A DNA stretch of 61,195 nucleotides from Planctomycetia bacterium (GCA_016191115.1 JACPPG010000081.1:1-61195); one strand, 5' to 3'; positions 46,041 to 55,118 are shown, counted from the stretch's first letter. The notes: generated by a model not told the origin, from the sequence alone. Made by a program: numbers and translations.

Positions 46041-46478
46041 TTACTGATCCCGTTTGCCGTCGTCCGGGTCGCCGTTCTCGTCAACGTCGTCGTCGAGGGT
46101 TTCGGGCTCCTCGCCGGCGGCGTCCGCGGCGGCCTCGGCGGGCAGCACCCGCTTCAGGATCTCCGCCATTTCGATCGATTTCTTGACCCCCAAGTCTAGT
46201 ACAAACTCAAGCCGGGGAGTGTATCGGGTCTCGATGCGGCTGGCTAGCTTGGCCTGCAAATACCCGGCCGCGCTGCGCAACCCCTGCAAGCTGAGCTTTT
46301 GCTTGGTCTCGTTGCCGCGAACCGACACGTGAACCTTGGCCTGCCGCATGTCGGGCGCGACCTCCACGTAGGTAACCGTCACGTCCTGTACGCGCGGGTC
46401 GTTCAAGTCCGTCAGGATCGCCATGCTGACGACCTCGCGAATCGCCTGGGCCGCTTTCTGCACGCGACGAGAACTCAT
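46041..46478 (-). CDS. rbfA: ribosome-binding factor A
   Basis: This 145-residue protein assists maturation of the 30S subunit by binding 16S rRNA. The KH-like fold is recognisable in RVQKAAQAIREVVSMAILTDLNDPRVQDVTVTYVEVAPDMRQAKVHVSV and LRSAAGYLQAKLASRIETRYTPRLEFVLD. The C-terminal ~35 residues form an acidic tail (EEPETLDDDVDENGDPDD). It lies 94 bases after infB, the usual neighbour. Confidence 0.97.
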   Translation of the reverse strand: MSSRRVQKAAQAIREVVSMAILTDLNDPRVQDVTVTYVEVAPDMRQAKVHVSVRGNETKQKLSLQGLRSAAGYLQAKLASRIETRYTPRLEFVLDLGVKKSIEMAEILKRVLPAEAAADAAGEEPETLDDDVDENGDPDDGKRDQ

Positions 46479-46572
46479 CCGATGGTTTCCTGACGGTTCT
46501 TGCGCTGCGACCGCTCGTGCATCCGCGGCAGTCGCGGCGACGCGCCAACGCGGCCGGGCTCGTGCCGCGTGG

Positions 46573-49197
46573 CTACAGCGTCCGAGCGACCTCCTCGACG
46601 CGGTAGTCCTCCAGCACGTCCCCTTCCTTGACGTCGTTGAACCCGGCCAGTTTCATCCCGCACTCGAATCCTTCCCGCACTTCCCGCACGTCGTCCTTTT
46701 CGCGCCGCAGCGATTCCAAGGGATAATCGCCGATGACGCGGCTGTCGCGGATGACGCGCACCCGCGAGTTGCGCTCGATCGTGCCGGCCAGCACGCGGCA
46801 ACCGGCGATCGTTCCCACGCGGCTGATCGTGAACGTCCGCTGCACCAGGGCCCGGCCCAGGTCGACCTCGCGGTGCTCGGGCTTGAGCAGGCCCTCGAGC
46901 GCTTTCTTGAGATCGTCGGTCACCTGATAGATGATGTCGTAGCGGCGGATTTGCACGCCCTTTTCCTCGGCCAGGCTGCGGGCGCCTTCGTCGGGAACGA
47001 CGTTGAAGCCGATGATGATCGCGTCCGAGGCATCGGCCAGATGCACGTCCGCTTCGGTGATCCCGCCGACCGTGGCCTGCAAGATCTTGATCTGCACCTC
47101 GGGGTGCTCGAGCTTGGTGAATTCCTTGCGGATCGCCTCGATCGAGCCGCGAACGTCGGCCCGCAGGATCAGGTTCAACGTTTGAACGCCGTCGCCGCCG
47201 AGCCGCTCGAAGAGGGTCTCCAGCGTGACGTGCGTGGGCGCGCCTCCCAGCGCGATGACGCGCGTGGCGCTCGCGCGTTTCTCGGCGATGTCGCGGGCCT
47301 GGTCAATTTTATCGAGCACCACGAAGCGGTCGCCGGCCCCCGGCGCGACGTTGAGGCCCGTGACGTTGACCGGCATCGACGGGCCGGCTGATTGATGCGT
47401 TGCGCCGGGATGCAAGGTGTCGTACATCGCCTTCACGCGACCGAAGGACGGGCCGCACACGATCACGTCGCCAATCTTCAGCGTGCCGTTTTGCACCAAC
47501 AGCTTGGCCACCACGCCGCGCCCTTCGTGCAACTCGGCTTCCAGGCAGGTGCCGAATGCCGGCCGGTGAGGATTGGCCTTGTAGTCGTGCAACTCGGCAA
47601 TCGTCAGCAACGTCTCCAACAGCTCGTCGATCCCCTGGCCCGTCAGGGCACTGCACTTCACCAGTTCCGTGTCGCCGCCCCACTCGGTCGGCTGTAGGCC
47701 AGCCGTGACCAATTGGCTGTAGATGCGGTCGTAGTTGATGCCCGGAAGGTCGACCTTGTTGAGCGCCACGACGATGGGGACGCCGGCGGCGTGGGCATGG
47801 CTGATGGCCTCCTCGGTCTGCGGCATCACGCCGTCGTCGGCGGCCACGACCAGCACGGCGACGTCGGTCACGTTAGCGCCGCGGGCACGCATCTCGGTGA
47901 ACGCCTCGTGACCGGGCGTATCGACAAACGACACCGTGCGTCCATCCCGTTCGACGCGATAGGCGCGAATGTGCTGAGTGATGCCGCCGCTCTCGCCGCT
48001 GGCCACGTCGATGCCGATGATCCGATCCAAGAGCGACGTCTTGCCGTGGTCGACGTGGCCCAGGAATGTCACGACCGGCGGCCGAAGCTCGAGCTGCTCC
48101 GGATCGTCCTCGCGGTCGGTGACGGCCGACAGCAGTTGATCCTCGAGATCCACGGGCTGGCGCAGCTCGATCTCGACGCCGAACTCGAGCGCCAGGAATT
48201 GCACGCGCTCGGAGTCCATCTCGGCGTTGATGGCGTTGGTCGACAACTCGGTGCCCAATGCCAACAGTTTGCCGAGCACCGCTTTGACCGGTACGCCGAT
48301 GGCCTCGGAAAAGCTGCGGACCGTGGCGGGCAACTGCAATACAACGTTGCTCTTGCGAGGCGCCGCGGTGCTGGTGCCGGTTCGCTTGGGCTTGGCTCTC
48401 GCGCGTCGGATGCGCCCGCCCGACTCGTCCTCGCCCGTGGCCGATGGACGGAAGCGCGCGGGCGTGGCGACGCGCTTGCGGCTGAGCTGTCTTTGTTCGC
48501 GGCCGCCAAGCGCCGCGGCGAAATCGGCGTCAGGCTGGTGCGGGCCCTTGGCTCCCTTGCGCCCGCGTTCGCGACCGGCGGGAACGTCTCCGGGAGGAGC
48601 CGCGGGAGGAACCAAACCACGAGCCGGCGCGGGCTTGCCCTTCGCCACGTCCGCCTTGCGCTTGGCCTCGTGCTTCCGCAGATGTTCTTGCAGTGGCTTG
48701 GCGCCCGATCGGCCGGCGCGGATGGCGTCGGCAGGGAGCTTGAGGTCGGGCTTTTGCGGCGCCGGTTCGCTGGCCGCGGGCGGCGGCGGCTGTTGAGCCG
48801 TGGGAAGCGGCGCCACGCGAATCGCCGGGCCACTCCTGGCGCCGCGGTCACCATCGGTCGGGCGACGCTTGCTTTCGCCCCCCGGCATCTCTGGCTTGCG
48901 TGCCAACACCGGAGGTTTGCCCCCCGCGGCGGTCGGCGGAATGTAGTCTTCGCGGCGAAATACCGGCGGTTCGGCCGTGGCCGTCCCGGCGGGAGCTGGG
49001 CTAGGCCGGGCGGCGACAGAAGGGGCCGATCGCGATCCGGGGCTTGTGACGAAGGCGCGGATCTTCGCCGTCTCTTCGTCGGTCAGACTGGCCAGCGCAG
49101 ATCCCTTCCCCGTGACGCCCGCCTTAAGACAGAGCTCCACCAGGACCTTGCTATCAATATTCAGTTCTTTCGCCAGCGAGTAAATCCGTTGCGCCAA
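46573..49197 (-). CDS. infB: translation initiation factor IF-2
   Basis: This 874-residue GTPase delivers initiator tRNA to the ribosome. An N-terminal IF2_N domain (AQRIYSLAKELNIDSKVLVELCLKAGV) is followed by a long Pro/Ala/Arg/Lys-rich linker, a second IF2_N motif, the G domain (GHVDHGKTSLLDRI, DTPGHE, NKVD) and C-terminal beta-barrels. I chose the TTG at 49197 because AQRIYSLAKEL is the family start and GAGGGAGAG lies just upstream. The longer frame to 49260 is probably not translated. Confidence 0.96.
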   Translation of the reverse strand: MAQRIYSLAKELNIDSKVLVELCLKAGVTGKGSALASLTDEETAKIRAFVTSPGSRSAPSVAARPSPAPAGTATAEPPVFRREDYIPPTAAGGKPPVLARKPEMPGGESKRRPTDGDRGARSGPAIRVAPLPTAQQPPPPAASEPAPQKPDLKLPADAIRAGRSGAKPLQEHLRKHEAKRKADVAKGKPAPARGLVPPAAPPGDVPAGRERGRKGAKGPHQPDADFAAALGGREQRQLSRKRVATPARFRPSATGEDESGGRIRRARAKPKRTGTSTAAPRKSNVVLQLPATVRSFSEAIGVPVKAVLGKLLALGTELSTNAINAEMDSERVQFLALEFGVEIELRQPVDLEDQLLSAVTDREDDPEQLELRPPVVTFLGHVDHGKTSLLDRIIGIDVASGESGGITQHIRAYRVERDGRTVSFVDTPGHEAFTEMRARGANVTDVAVLVVAADDGVMPQTEEAISHAHAAGVPIVVALNKVDLPGINYDRIYSQLVTAGLQPTEWGGDTELVKCSALTGQGIDELLETLLTIAELHDYKANPHRPAFGTCLEAELHEGRGVVAKLLVQNGTLKIGDVIVCGPSFGRVKAMYDTLHPGATHQSAGPSMPVNVTGLNVAPGAGDRFVVLDKIDQARDIAEKRASATRVIALGGAPTHVTLETLFERLGGDGVQTLNLILRADVRGSIEAIRKEFTKLEHPEVQIKILQATVGGITEADVHLADASDAIIIGFNVVPDEGARSLAEEKGVQIRRYDIIYQVTDDLKKALEGLLKPEHREVDLGRALVQRTFTISRVGTIAGCRVLAGTIERNSRVRVIRDSRVIGDYPLESLRREKDDVREVREGFECGMKLAGFNDVKEGDVLEDYRVEEVARTL

Positions 49198-49455
49198 GTC
49201 TGACTCTCCCTCTTGTGCCGTCGCTCGCGACGGGACGCACCCGTGTCGTGACGGCGGCACTAACCCTGATTAGTTCATAACCGTCTCCCTTGAACCGCCC
49301 CATCTCCTCTCACGCGGTTGCACTCCATTGGTCGCGAGCGCCGGGCGGCGGTTGATTCGGATGCGCTTGCCCCCACGATCCGCACCAGCCGCTCCTGTCG
49401 CCCACGGTGGATTTCGATATGCTGGCCCGCCAAGAGCGCCGTCCCCGACGAAACT
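49198..49455. other. nusA-infB spacer without ylxR
   Basis: Many bacteria carry the small ylxR gene here. In these 258 bases I find no matching frame on the minus strand and no other gene. Confidence 0.65.
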
Positions 49456-50820
49456 TTAGGTCGTTTCGTCGCGCTCGGCCGTGGCATCTTGCGGCACGGG
49501 CTGATCCTCGGATTCCAGCGGCGGCGGCTCCACCGTAACGGCCGGGGCGGCATCGGCGCCCGCTTCTTGCGTGGCGGTCGCCTCGGCCTCGGCGGCAGCC
49601 GCGGCCGCGTTCGCGGCGTCCAACCGCTCCTGCGTGCGCTGCCGGCGCCGTTCGTCCGCTGCTGCCTGCTCGGCCTCTTCGGCCTTCGCCTCCGCTTGCT
49701 GGATGATGTGGTTAACCTGTTCGACGGCCAGGCCCCCCATCTCCGCCAGCGCATCGGGCTCGATGACCGACAAATCATCGTAAGACAAAAAACCCTCGCC
49801 GACTAGCTTCTCACTAAGGTTTTCGTCGACACCTTCCAGGGCGCTAAAGCCCGCCACGGCCCGCTCGATCTGCTCGTCCAACTCCTCGCGGGTCATAATT
49901 TCGATGTCCCAGCCGCATAATTTGCTGGCCAGGCGCACGTTTTGCCCGCGCCGCCCGATGGCCAGCGAAAGCTGGTCCTCGCGCACCAGGACGATAGCCC
50001 TGCCCAGCATCGGGCAGAGGATAACCTCCTCGCTCTCGGCCGGCTGCAGGGCGTTGGGGATCAGCACCTGCATGTCGTCGCTCCAGCGGACGATGTCGAT
50101 TCGCTCGCCGGCCAGCTCGTCCACGATGTTCTTGATGCGATTTCCCCGGACGCCGACGCAGGCGCCGACGCAATCGACGCGGGAATCGGTGCTGCTGACG
50201 GCGACTTTGCTGCGGTAACCCGGCTCGCGCGCCATGGCCCGGACTTCGATCACGCTGTCGGCGATCTCGGGGATCTCCTGCTCGAAGAGCCGCTCGACCA
50301 GGGCCGGGCGCGTCCGGCTGAGGATCACCTTCACGCGGGTGCCGTGCTTGCGGACCTCGCACACCGTGGCCCGCACGCGCTCGTTGGCGTGGTGCGTCTC
50401 GCCGGGAATCTGTTCGCTGCGGGGAAGGATAGCCTCGCAATTGGGGAGCGAAACCGTGGCCGCCCCACCTTCGTAGCGCTGCACCACGCCGGTCACCAAT
50501 TGGCCGCGTTGCTCCTCGTACTCGTCGTATAGTGCGTCGCGCTCCGCCTCGCGGACCTTCTGGATGATGACTTGCTTCGCGTTCTGGGCCCCGATTCGCC
50601 CGACCGCTTCGTCCGGGTCGATCGGCACGCCGTCGCGGGTGCCGGACACCGAGCCGTCCTGGCGGTCGATATTGACGACGATGTTCTCTTCCTCTTCGCC
50701 GTGATGCTTCTTCAAGGCCGACGCAAAGGCGGCCTCGATGGCCTGGAAGACGATTTCCTTATCGATGTTCTTGTCGCGATGAATCGAGTCGATCAGTCGC
50801 AGTAGCTCGCTGGCGTTCAT
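49456..50820 (-). CDS. nusA: transcription termination/antitermination factor NusA
   Basis: This 454-residue protein modulates RNA polymerase pausing. It has an N-terminal RNAP-binding domain (MNASELLRLIDSIHRDKNIDKEIVFQAIEAAF), an S1 domain (TGVVQRYEGGAATVSL), KH1 and KH2 (VGACVGVRGNRIKNIVDELAGERIDIVRW and LSLAIGRRGQNVRLASKLCGWDIEIM), and a helix-hairpin-helix segment (VDENLSEKLVGEGFLSYDDL). An Ala/Glu-rich tail ends the protein. No rimP homologue lies upstream. Confidence 0.97.
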   Translation of the reverse strand: MNASELLRLIDSIHRDKNIDKEIVFQAIEAAFASALKKHHGEEEENIVVNIDRQDGSVSGTRDGVPIDPDEAVGRIGAQNAKQVIIQKVREAERDALYDEYEEQRGQLVTGVVQRYEGGAATVSLPNCEAILPRSEQIPGETHHANERVRATVCEVRKHGTRVKVILSRTRPALVERLFEQEIPEIADSVIEVRAMAREPGYRSKVAVSSTDSRVDCVGACVGVRGNRIKNIVDELAGERIDIVRWSDDMQVLIPNALQPAESEEVILCPMLGRAIVLVREDQLSLAIGRRGQNVRLASKLCGWDIEIMTREELDEQIERAVAGFSALEGVDENLSEKLVGEGFLSYDDLSVIEPDALAEMGGLAVEQVNHIIQQAEAKAEEAEQAAADERRRQRTQERLDAANAAAAAAEAEATATQEAGADAAPAVTVEPPPLESEDQPVPQDATAERDETT

Positions 50821-50966
50821 GTTGTACGATCCCGCACCCGTGGTGCTTTTAAGCCGAATTGTCGAATTGTCCCAGTTTTTTGGCCCGCTGTCTTGTTGTT
50901 TGTCGACATCCTCCTTTCCCGCCTGGGCTCGCGTGCATACGCCCCTTCACGCGAAAGGGACAGTCC

Positions 50967-52214
50967 CTAATTATAGGCGCGCTCGTGCGGCGCGGGCGAC
51001 AGTCCGATGTTGAGCCCCGTCAGTGGATCGAACCAGTACGCTTTCGCCATGTCGAGCGAGGCGCGCACGTGATGGCCCCGTCGCATCGCGACATGGCCGG
51101 CGGCCTCCGTTACCACGCGGGCATGGTCGTTCTGTCTCGCCGTATTCTGCCCTGTCGATGTCGGTTCGCCCAACCCCAAATGGACCAGGGTCGTGTCCCC
51201 CAACGGCTCGACGAGCTCAACGACTGCTTCGATGTCCGTTTGCTCGGCCGGCTCTTGCTCTGTCACAAGGTGGACGTCCGGCGGCCGGATGCCCAGCACC
51301 AGTTCTCGGTCGACGTACGGGGTCAACAGCGACGCGTGCCTCAAGTCGATCGGGACCGCCCAGCTTTCAGACCGAAGGCGCAGGCCGCGACCGTCATCCC
51401 CGACGACCAGCGTTCCGCCGAGGAAGTTCATCCCCGGAGTGCCGACGAAACCGGCCACGAAACGATTGACTGGCCGAGCGTAGATCTCCTCGGGCGTCCC
51501 AACCTGCTGAATACGGCCCTGATTCATGACGGCCACGCGATCCCCCAGGCTCATGGCCTCGACCTGGTCATGGGTCACGTAGAGGGTCGTGCCCCCCACA
51601 TGGTGGTGCAGCCGCTTCAACTCGTCGCGCAGCTCGACGCGCAGCGCCGCGTCCAGATGGGAAAGCGGCTCGTCGAACAGGAAGGCCGCGGGCTTCTGCA
51701 CCATCGCTTTGCCGACCGCGACGCGCTGCCGTTCGCCGCCGGAAAGCTGGCCTGGCTTGCGGTCGAGCAAATGCTCGATACCCAGGCGCTCCGCCGACTG
51801 GCGCACGCGCGCGGGGATCGTCGCGCGGCGCGCGGCCGCTTGTCGCGCCCAGGCGGGATTGGTCATCCGCCACCACATCCTTTGCCACCACGCTCCACCG
51901 TCGCGCAGCTCCAAACCGAAGGCCATGTTCCTCGACACCGTCAGGTGCGGGTACAGGGCGGAGCTCTGAAAAACCATGGCCACGTTACGGTCGCGCGGGG
52001 CCACGTCGGTCGCGACGCGGTCCCCGATGCGTACCGTTCCCGCTGTCGGCGGCTCGAGACCGGCGATCAGTCGCAGTGTCGTCGTTTTTCCACAACCGCT
52101 CGGCCCGACCAACACCAGAAACTCCTGATCGGCCACTGTGAGATCGATATGGTCCACCGCACGGACCGGGCCGGGGAACTCCCTCGACACGGCTTCGAGT
52201 ACGATCTGGGCCAT
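50967..52214 (-). CDS. ABC transporter ATP-binding protein (MalK/UgpC type)
   Basis: This 415-residue ATPase has Walker A GPSGCGKTT, Q-loop VFQSSALYPHLTV, signature LSGGERQRVAVG, Walker B AFLFDEPLSHLDA and H-loop VTHDQVEAMSL, followed by a TOBE-like C-terminal domain as in sugar importers. The helical domain between Q-loop and signature carries an insertion of about 25 residues with several Trp (GGAWWQRMWWRMTNPAW). No permease or binding protein is adjacent. The ATG at 52214 fits the family; a longer frame is open upstream to 52304. Confidence 0.95.
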   Translation of the reverse strand: MAQIVLEAVSREFPGPVRAVDHIDLTVADQEFLVLVGPSGCGKTTTLRLIAGLEPPTAGTVRIGDRVATDVAPRDRNVAMVFQSSALYPHLTVSRNMAFGLELRDGGAWWQRMWWRMTNPAWARQAAARRATIPARVRQSAERLGIEHLLDRKPGQLSGGERQRVAVGKAMVQKPAAFLFDEPLSHLDAALRVELRDELKRLHHHVGGTTLYVTHDQVEAMSLGDRVAVMNQGRIQQVGTPEEIYARPVNRFVAGFVGTPGMNFLGGTLVVGDDGRGLRLRSESWAVPIDLRHASLLTPYVDRELVLGIRPPDVHLVTEQEPAEQTDIEAVVELVEPLGDTTLVHLGLGEPTSTGQNTARQNDHARVVTEAAGHVAMRRGHHVRASLDMAKAYWFDPLTGLNIGLSPAPHERAYN

Positions 52215-52372
52215 ATCACAGGTCGCTTTCCGATTCGCCGCGCGAGGACATCTGCCGCCACCGACTGCGGCTGCCATTTGGAAATGCAGCCGCGTTCTCC
52301 CCACTAGGCTGGTTCAGTAAGTGGACAATCCGCTGAACCTAGCCCTGCCTGGGAGGAGTGTCAAGGTGCCGA

Positions 52373-52382
52373 GCGCGCACGC
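52373..52382 (+). repeat. target-site duplication, left copy, element F
   Basis: GCGCGCACGC directly before element F, repeated exactly at 52540-52549. Confidence 0.92.
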
Positions 52383-52539
52383 CAGGGCCATTCTGTTTTT
52401 CAAAGTGGCGAGGCGGGAAAATGGGACTGGCTCCGAGCATAAACAGCGCAAGTCCTTTCAGACCAACGTTGCGTCTCGGTGTCTGTCCCACTTTCCCGCC
52501 GGTGCGCCGCCGGCAAGCTTAAATCTGTGAACGGCCCTG
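52383..52539 (+). mobile_element. MITE-like 157-bp element, copy F (complete)
   Basis: It starts CAGGGCCATTCTG and ends CTGTGAACGGCCCTG, the same length as copies C and E. It differs from the others at scattered positions (CAAAGTGGCG, GTGTCTGTCCC, TTAAATC). GCGCGCACGC flanks both ends. The gene-proximal end is 168 bases from the start of the ABC ATPase gene. Confidence 0.95.
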
Positions 52540-52549
52540 GCGCGCACGC
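52540..52549 (+). repeat. target-site duplication, right copy, element F
   Basis: GCGCGCACGC directly after element F, identical to 52373-52382. Confidence 0.92.
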
Positions 52550-52655
52550 CTAGCGAGACCGTTTGACGGTTCCATGGCACCTGGCCTGGATTGCGACTTT
52601 GGAAGTGCGCGATGAAGGGAATACCGGCGCGCGCTCTGCGGCACCTGACGATCGG

Positions 52656-52916
52656 CTACCAGCCGTAGTACGGATAGCCCCAGCCTCCGTAATAGGGGCC
52701 GTAGTAGGCTCCATAGGCCGCGTACGGGTAGACGCCGACGCGATAGGGCGGGTAGTAGCCGGGGTAGAACGCGCGGTACGGGGCCGGGCCGTAGTACGCA
52801 CGGTAGTACGGGCGATAAGGTCCACCGTACCAGACGCGATAAGGCCGCGCCGAAGCAGTCGCACCGGTAAAGGCCAGAACACCCAGCATGACGACCAGAA
52901 TCGCAAATCGTTTCAT
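52656..52916 (-). CDS. small secreted Tyr/Gly/Pro-rich protein
   Basis: This 86-residue protein begins with a signal peptide (KRFAILVVMLGVLAFTGATASA). The mature part is almost wholly aromatic-Gly-Pro repeats such as PYRPYYRAYYGPAPYR and YYGPYYGGWGYPYYGW; Tyr makes up roughly a third of it. No catalytic residues are seen. A structural or surface-coat role is plausible; I know of similar short proteins in planctomycetes but no established function. Confidence 0.8.
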   Translation of the reverse strand: MKRFAILVVMLGVLAFTGATASARPYRVWYGGPYRPYYRAYYGPAPYRAFYPGYYPPYRVGVYPYAAYGAYYGPYYGGWGYPYYGW

Positions 52917-53051
52917 CGAATGCTCCTTCTTGTCTACGCGCCGCTACGTCAAATGTCCCCCCAGAATCTACACCCGATATTCTTCGCGCCCAGGGGCACG
53001 GAAAGCAAGTTCCCAGTTTCAGGGGAGTCGCCCCGCATGCCCTCGCGGCTG

Positions 53052-53519
53052 TCAGCCTGGCCCGATCAAGACAAAAGTGGCCCAGTAGTAGGGGCTGGCC
53101 CATTTCTTTTCACGCCGCACTTGGCGCTTGGCGGTTTGCAAGGCGTGGGCGTAGTCGGCGGCGCCGCTTTCGGAATTCGCCACAGCGGCCCACATTTGGT
53201 TGGTCTCCGCCAGCTTGATGGCCTGTCGGCTGAAAGCGAGCGCCTCGTCGAAACGGCCCTGTTGCTTGCGCAGGTCCGCCATGAGGTTGAGCACATTGAC
53301 GTGTAACTTCGAGTTCGAACGCTCCGCTATCGCGAGTAGCCGGCTCGCATGTTGCTCGGCCTCGGCGTACCGCCCGGCTTCAAGGGCGGTGCTGTACTGC
53401 TTGAGAGCGTTCTGTATCTCCTGAACGTCGGCGCCCGCGCCGATTGCGGTGCTGAACGATAGCGATAGCGCGGTTGCCATCCCTACGAGCATATGCCAGA
53501 CCTTGTCCCGACGGCCCAT
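53052..53519 (-). CDS. small secreted TPR protein with CHAT-like C-terminal tail
   Basis: This 155-residue protein starts MGRRDKVWHMLVGMATALSLSFSTAIGAGA, a signal peptide. TPR-like helices follow (YSTALEAGRYAEAEQHASRLLAIAE, LMADLRKQQGRFDEALAFSRQAIKLAE). The last 15 residues, ASPYYWATFVLIGPG, match the typical ending of CHAT caspase-like domains (hPYYWAaFVLIG). The catalytic His/Cys portion is absent, so this is either a deletion derivative or a CHAT relative reduced to its edge strand. GGGGA lies 5 bases before the ATG. Confidence 0.75.
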   Translation of the reverse strand: MGRRDKVWHMLVGMATALSLSFSTAIGAGADVQEIQNALKQYSTALEAGRYAEAEQHASRLLAIAERSNSKLHVNVLNLMADLRKQQGRFDEALAFSRQAIKLAETNQMWAAVANSESGAADYAHALQTAKRQVRREKKWASPYYWATFVLIGPG

Positions 53520-53677
53520 CGCGATTCCCCACTTTGCCGGTGCTACGAGCGCACAAACTGCCCGTGCCAGTATATACGCGCGACAAGCGGGTCTGTGACA
53601 AAGCCGCCGAAGGGCGATTCGCGCGGTCGGCGCGCGCCGAGGCGTCGGCGGATCGCAATGCGGAGAGCGGAAAGAAG

Positions 53678-54982
53678 TCAGGCGCAGCGGCGAATCAGCA
53701 AGCAGCTCGCTTGGCCTTGCGGCGTCACGCTCAGATTGAGAAAGCTGTCCCCCGGCGGCGTGTCGCCCCCCATCACCGCCGCGACTTTGCAGGCGGGATC
53801 GGGCGTCTCGTAGTTCAAGATCGGGAACAGCTTGCCGTGCTCGAAGGCCAAGGCGCTGGCGGCCAGCTCCACGAGGCCGCTGCCGGCGCCCAGATTGCCG
53901 AAATAGCTTTTGAGCGCGACCACGGGCAGGCTCGCCGCGCGGGGGCCGAACACCGCGCCGATGGCCTCGGCCTCTTCGGCGTCGCAACTGCGCGTGCCAA
54001 GGCCGTGCGCATTGATATGTCCCACTTCCGCCGGCTCGGCTTTCGCGTCGCGGAGCGCGGATCGCATGGCGTTGGCCATGGCCTGACCGCGCCACGCCAC
54101 GCGATTGGTGTCGAGCACGCTCGACGAGCCGGCACCCGCCAGCTCGCCATAGATCCTGGCGCCGCGGGCGCGGGCACTCTCGAATTCCTCGAGCACGATG
54201 GCGCCCGCCCCCTCGCCCAGCACCATGCCGCCGCGGTCGCGATCGAAAGGCCGGCTGGCGCGCTGGGGATCCTGATCGGCGGGCGCCAGCTCTTCTTGAA
54301 TGGCGGCGTGCAGGGCCTTCATCGGATGGACGCGGGTGCCGGTGGCGCCGGCGACCATCAAGTCGGCATGGCCGCGCTGGATCACCCGAAACGCCTCGCC
54401 GACGGCCAGGTTCGAGGCCGCCTCGCGCAGCGTCAGCGAGTTGTTCGCGCCGCGAAAGTCGTTGTAGATCGCCACGTGGCTGGCGGGCATGTTCGGCAGA
54501 TACTTGAGCAACCACAACGGCGAGAGCTGCGTCATGCCGTTGGCGGCCCACCGCGAGAACTGGAACTTCCGCTCCTCGGCAGCGCAGGCCGAGATCGCGG
54601 TGCTGAACTCATCCGGCGCCGTGAGCATGTAGTCCGAGCCGAATACGACGCCCGAGCGCTCCGGATCGTTCGCACCGGGCGCCAGGCTTGCATTGCCGAT
54701 GGCCCGCTGGGCCGCGGCGACGCCCATCTGCGACTCGCGGCACATCACCTTCAAACCCTTGCGGATGGCTTTTTTAAGCTCCCCTTCGAGAGGGCCGAAA
54801 TTGTCGATGTGGCCCGTGAAGTCGCGGGCCTGCCCGGCAAAGGCGGCGGCCAAAGAGCCGGGGGCTTCGGGCGGCAACGGCCCCACCCCACTGCGCCGCG
54901 CGAGAAGCCCCTCCCACAGCGCATCGGTCGTGAGGCCGAGCGGACAGATGACACCCAGACCCGTGATGACGACGCGACGCAC
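53678..54982 (-). CDS. ketosynthase-like protein lacking the catalytic Cys (FabF/chain-length-factor type)
   Basis: This 434-residue protein aligns with FabF end to end (MRRVVITGLGVICPLG, RASRPFDRDRGGMVLGEGAGAIVLEE, NAHGLGT). The nucleophile Cys is replaced by Glu187 (NSLTLREAASNLAVG against the usual ATACxS), the first His is kept (His326 in NAHG) and the second is Asn363 (KSYFGNLG against KSxxGHxxG). It cannot condense in the usual way. Chain-length factors and decarboxylating KS domains carry Gln/Glu here. It lies 136 bases after the secretin-like gene, within the fab region. Confidence 0.92.
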   Translation of the reverse strand: MRRVVITGLGVICPLGLTTDALWEGLLARRSGVGPLPPEAPGSLAAAFAGQARDFTGHIDNFGPLEGELKKAIRKGLKVMCRESQMGVAAAQRAIGNASLAPGANDPERSGVVFGSDYMLTAPDEFSTAISACAAEERKFQFSRWAANGMTQLSPLWLLKYLPNMPASHVAIYNDFRGANNSLTLREAASNLAVGEAFRVIQRGHADLMVAGATGTRVHPMKALHAAIQEELAPADQDPQRASRPFDRDRGGMVLGEGAGAIVLEEFESARARGARIYGELAGAGSSSVLDTNRVAWRGQAMANAMRSALRDAKAEPAEVGHINAHGLGTRSCDAEEAEAIGAVFGPRAASLPVVALKSYFGNLGAGSGLVELAASALAFEHGKLFPILNYETPDPACKVAAVMGGDTPPGDSFLNLSVTPQGQASCLLIRRCA

Positions 54983-55118
54983 GGCAAGCTCCGCACTGAT
55001 CCGATGCTCTGTGGGCGACGCAAGCTCGGGGACGCGGGCAATTGTATCGGTCGCGCTCGGGAGCGTCGAGGCGAGCGAGCATAGCTTGCCCTCCGGTCTC
55101 TGGCCTGTTGCCTCTGGC

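Larger units (their letters stand above)
52215..52655. other. 441-bp intergenic region with element F
   Basis: Between the ABC ATPase start and the end of the Tyr/Gly-rich gene, both on the minus strand. It contains the complete element F and its duplications. No gene is recognised in the remainder. Confidence 0.75.

Noticed and set aside
47713..49203. Long plus-strand reading frame opposite infB
   Set aside because: Antisense shadow of a low-complexity, GC-rich part of infB.
49275..49455. ylxR between nusA and infB
   Set aside because: No start codon with a suitable frame and none of the expected conserved residues.
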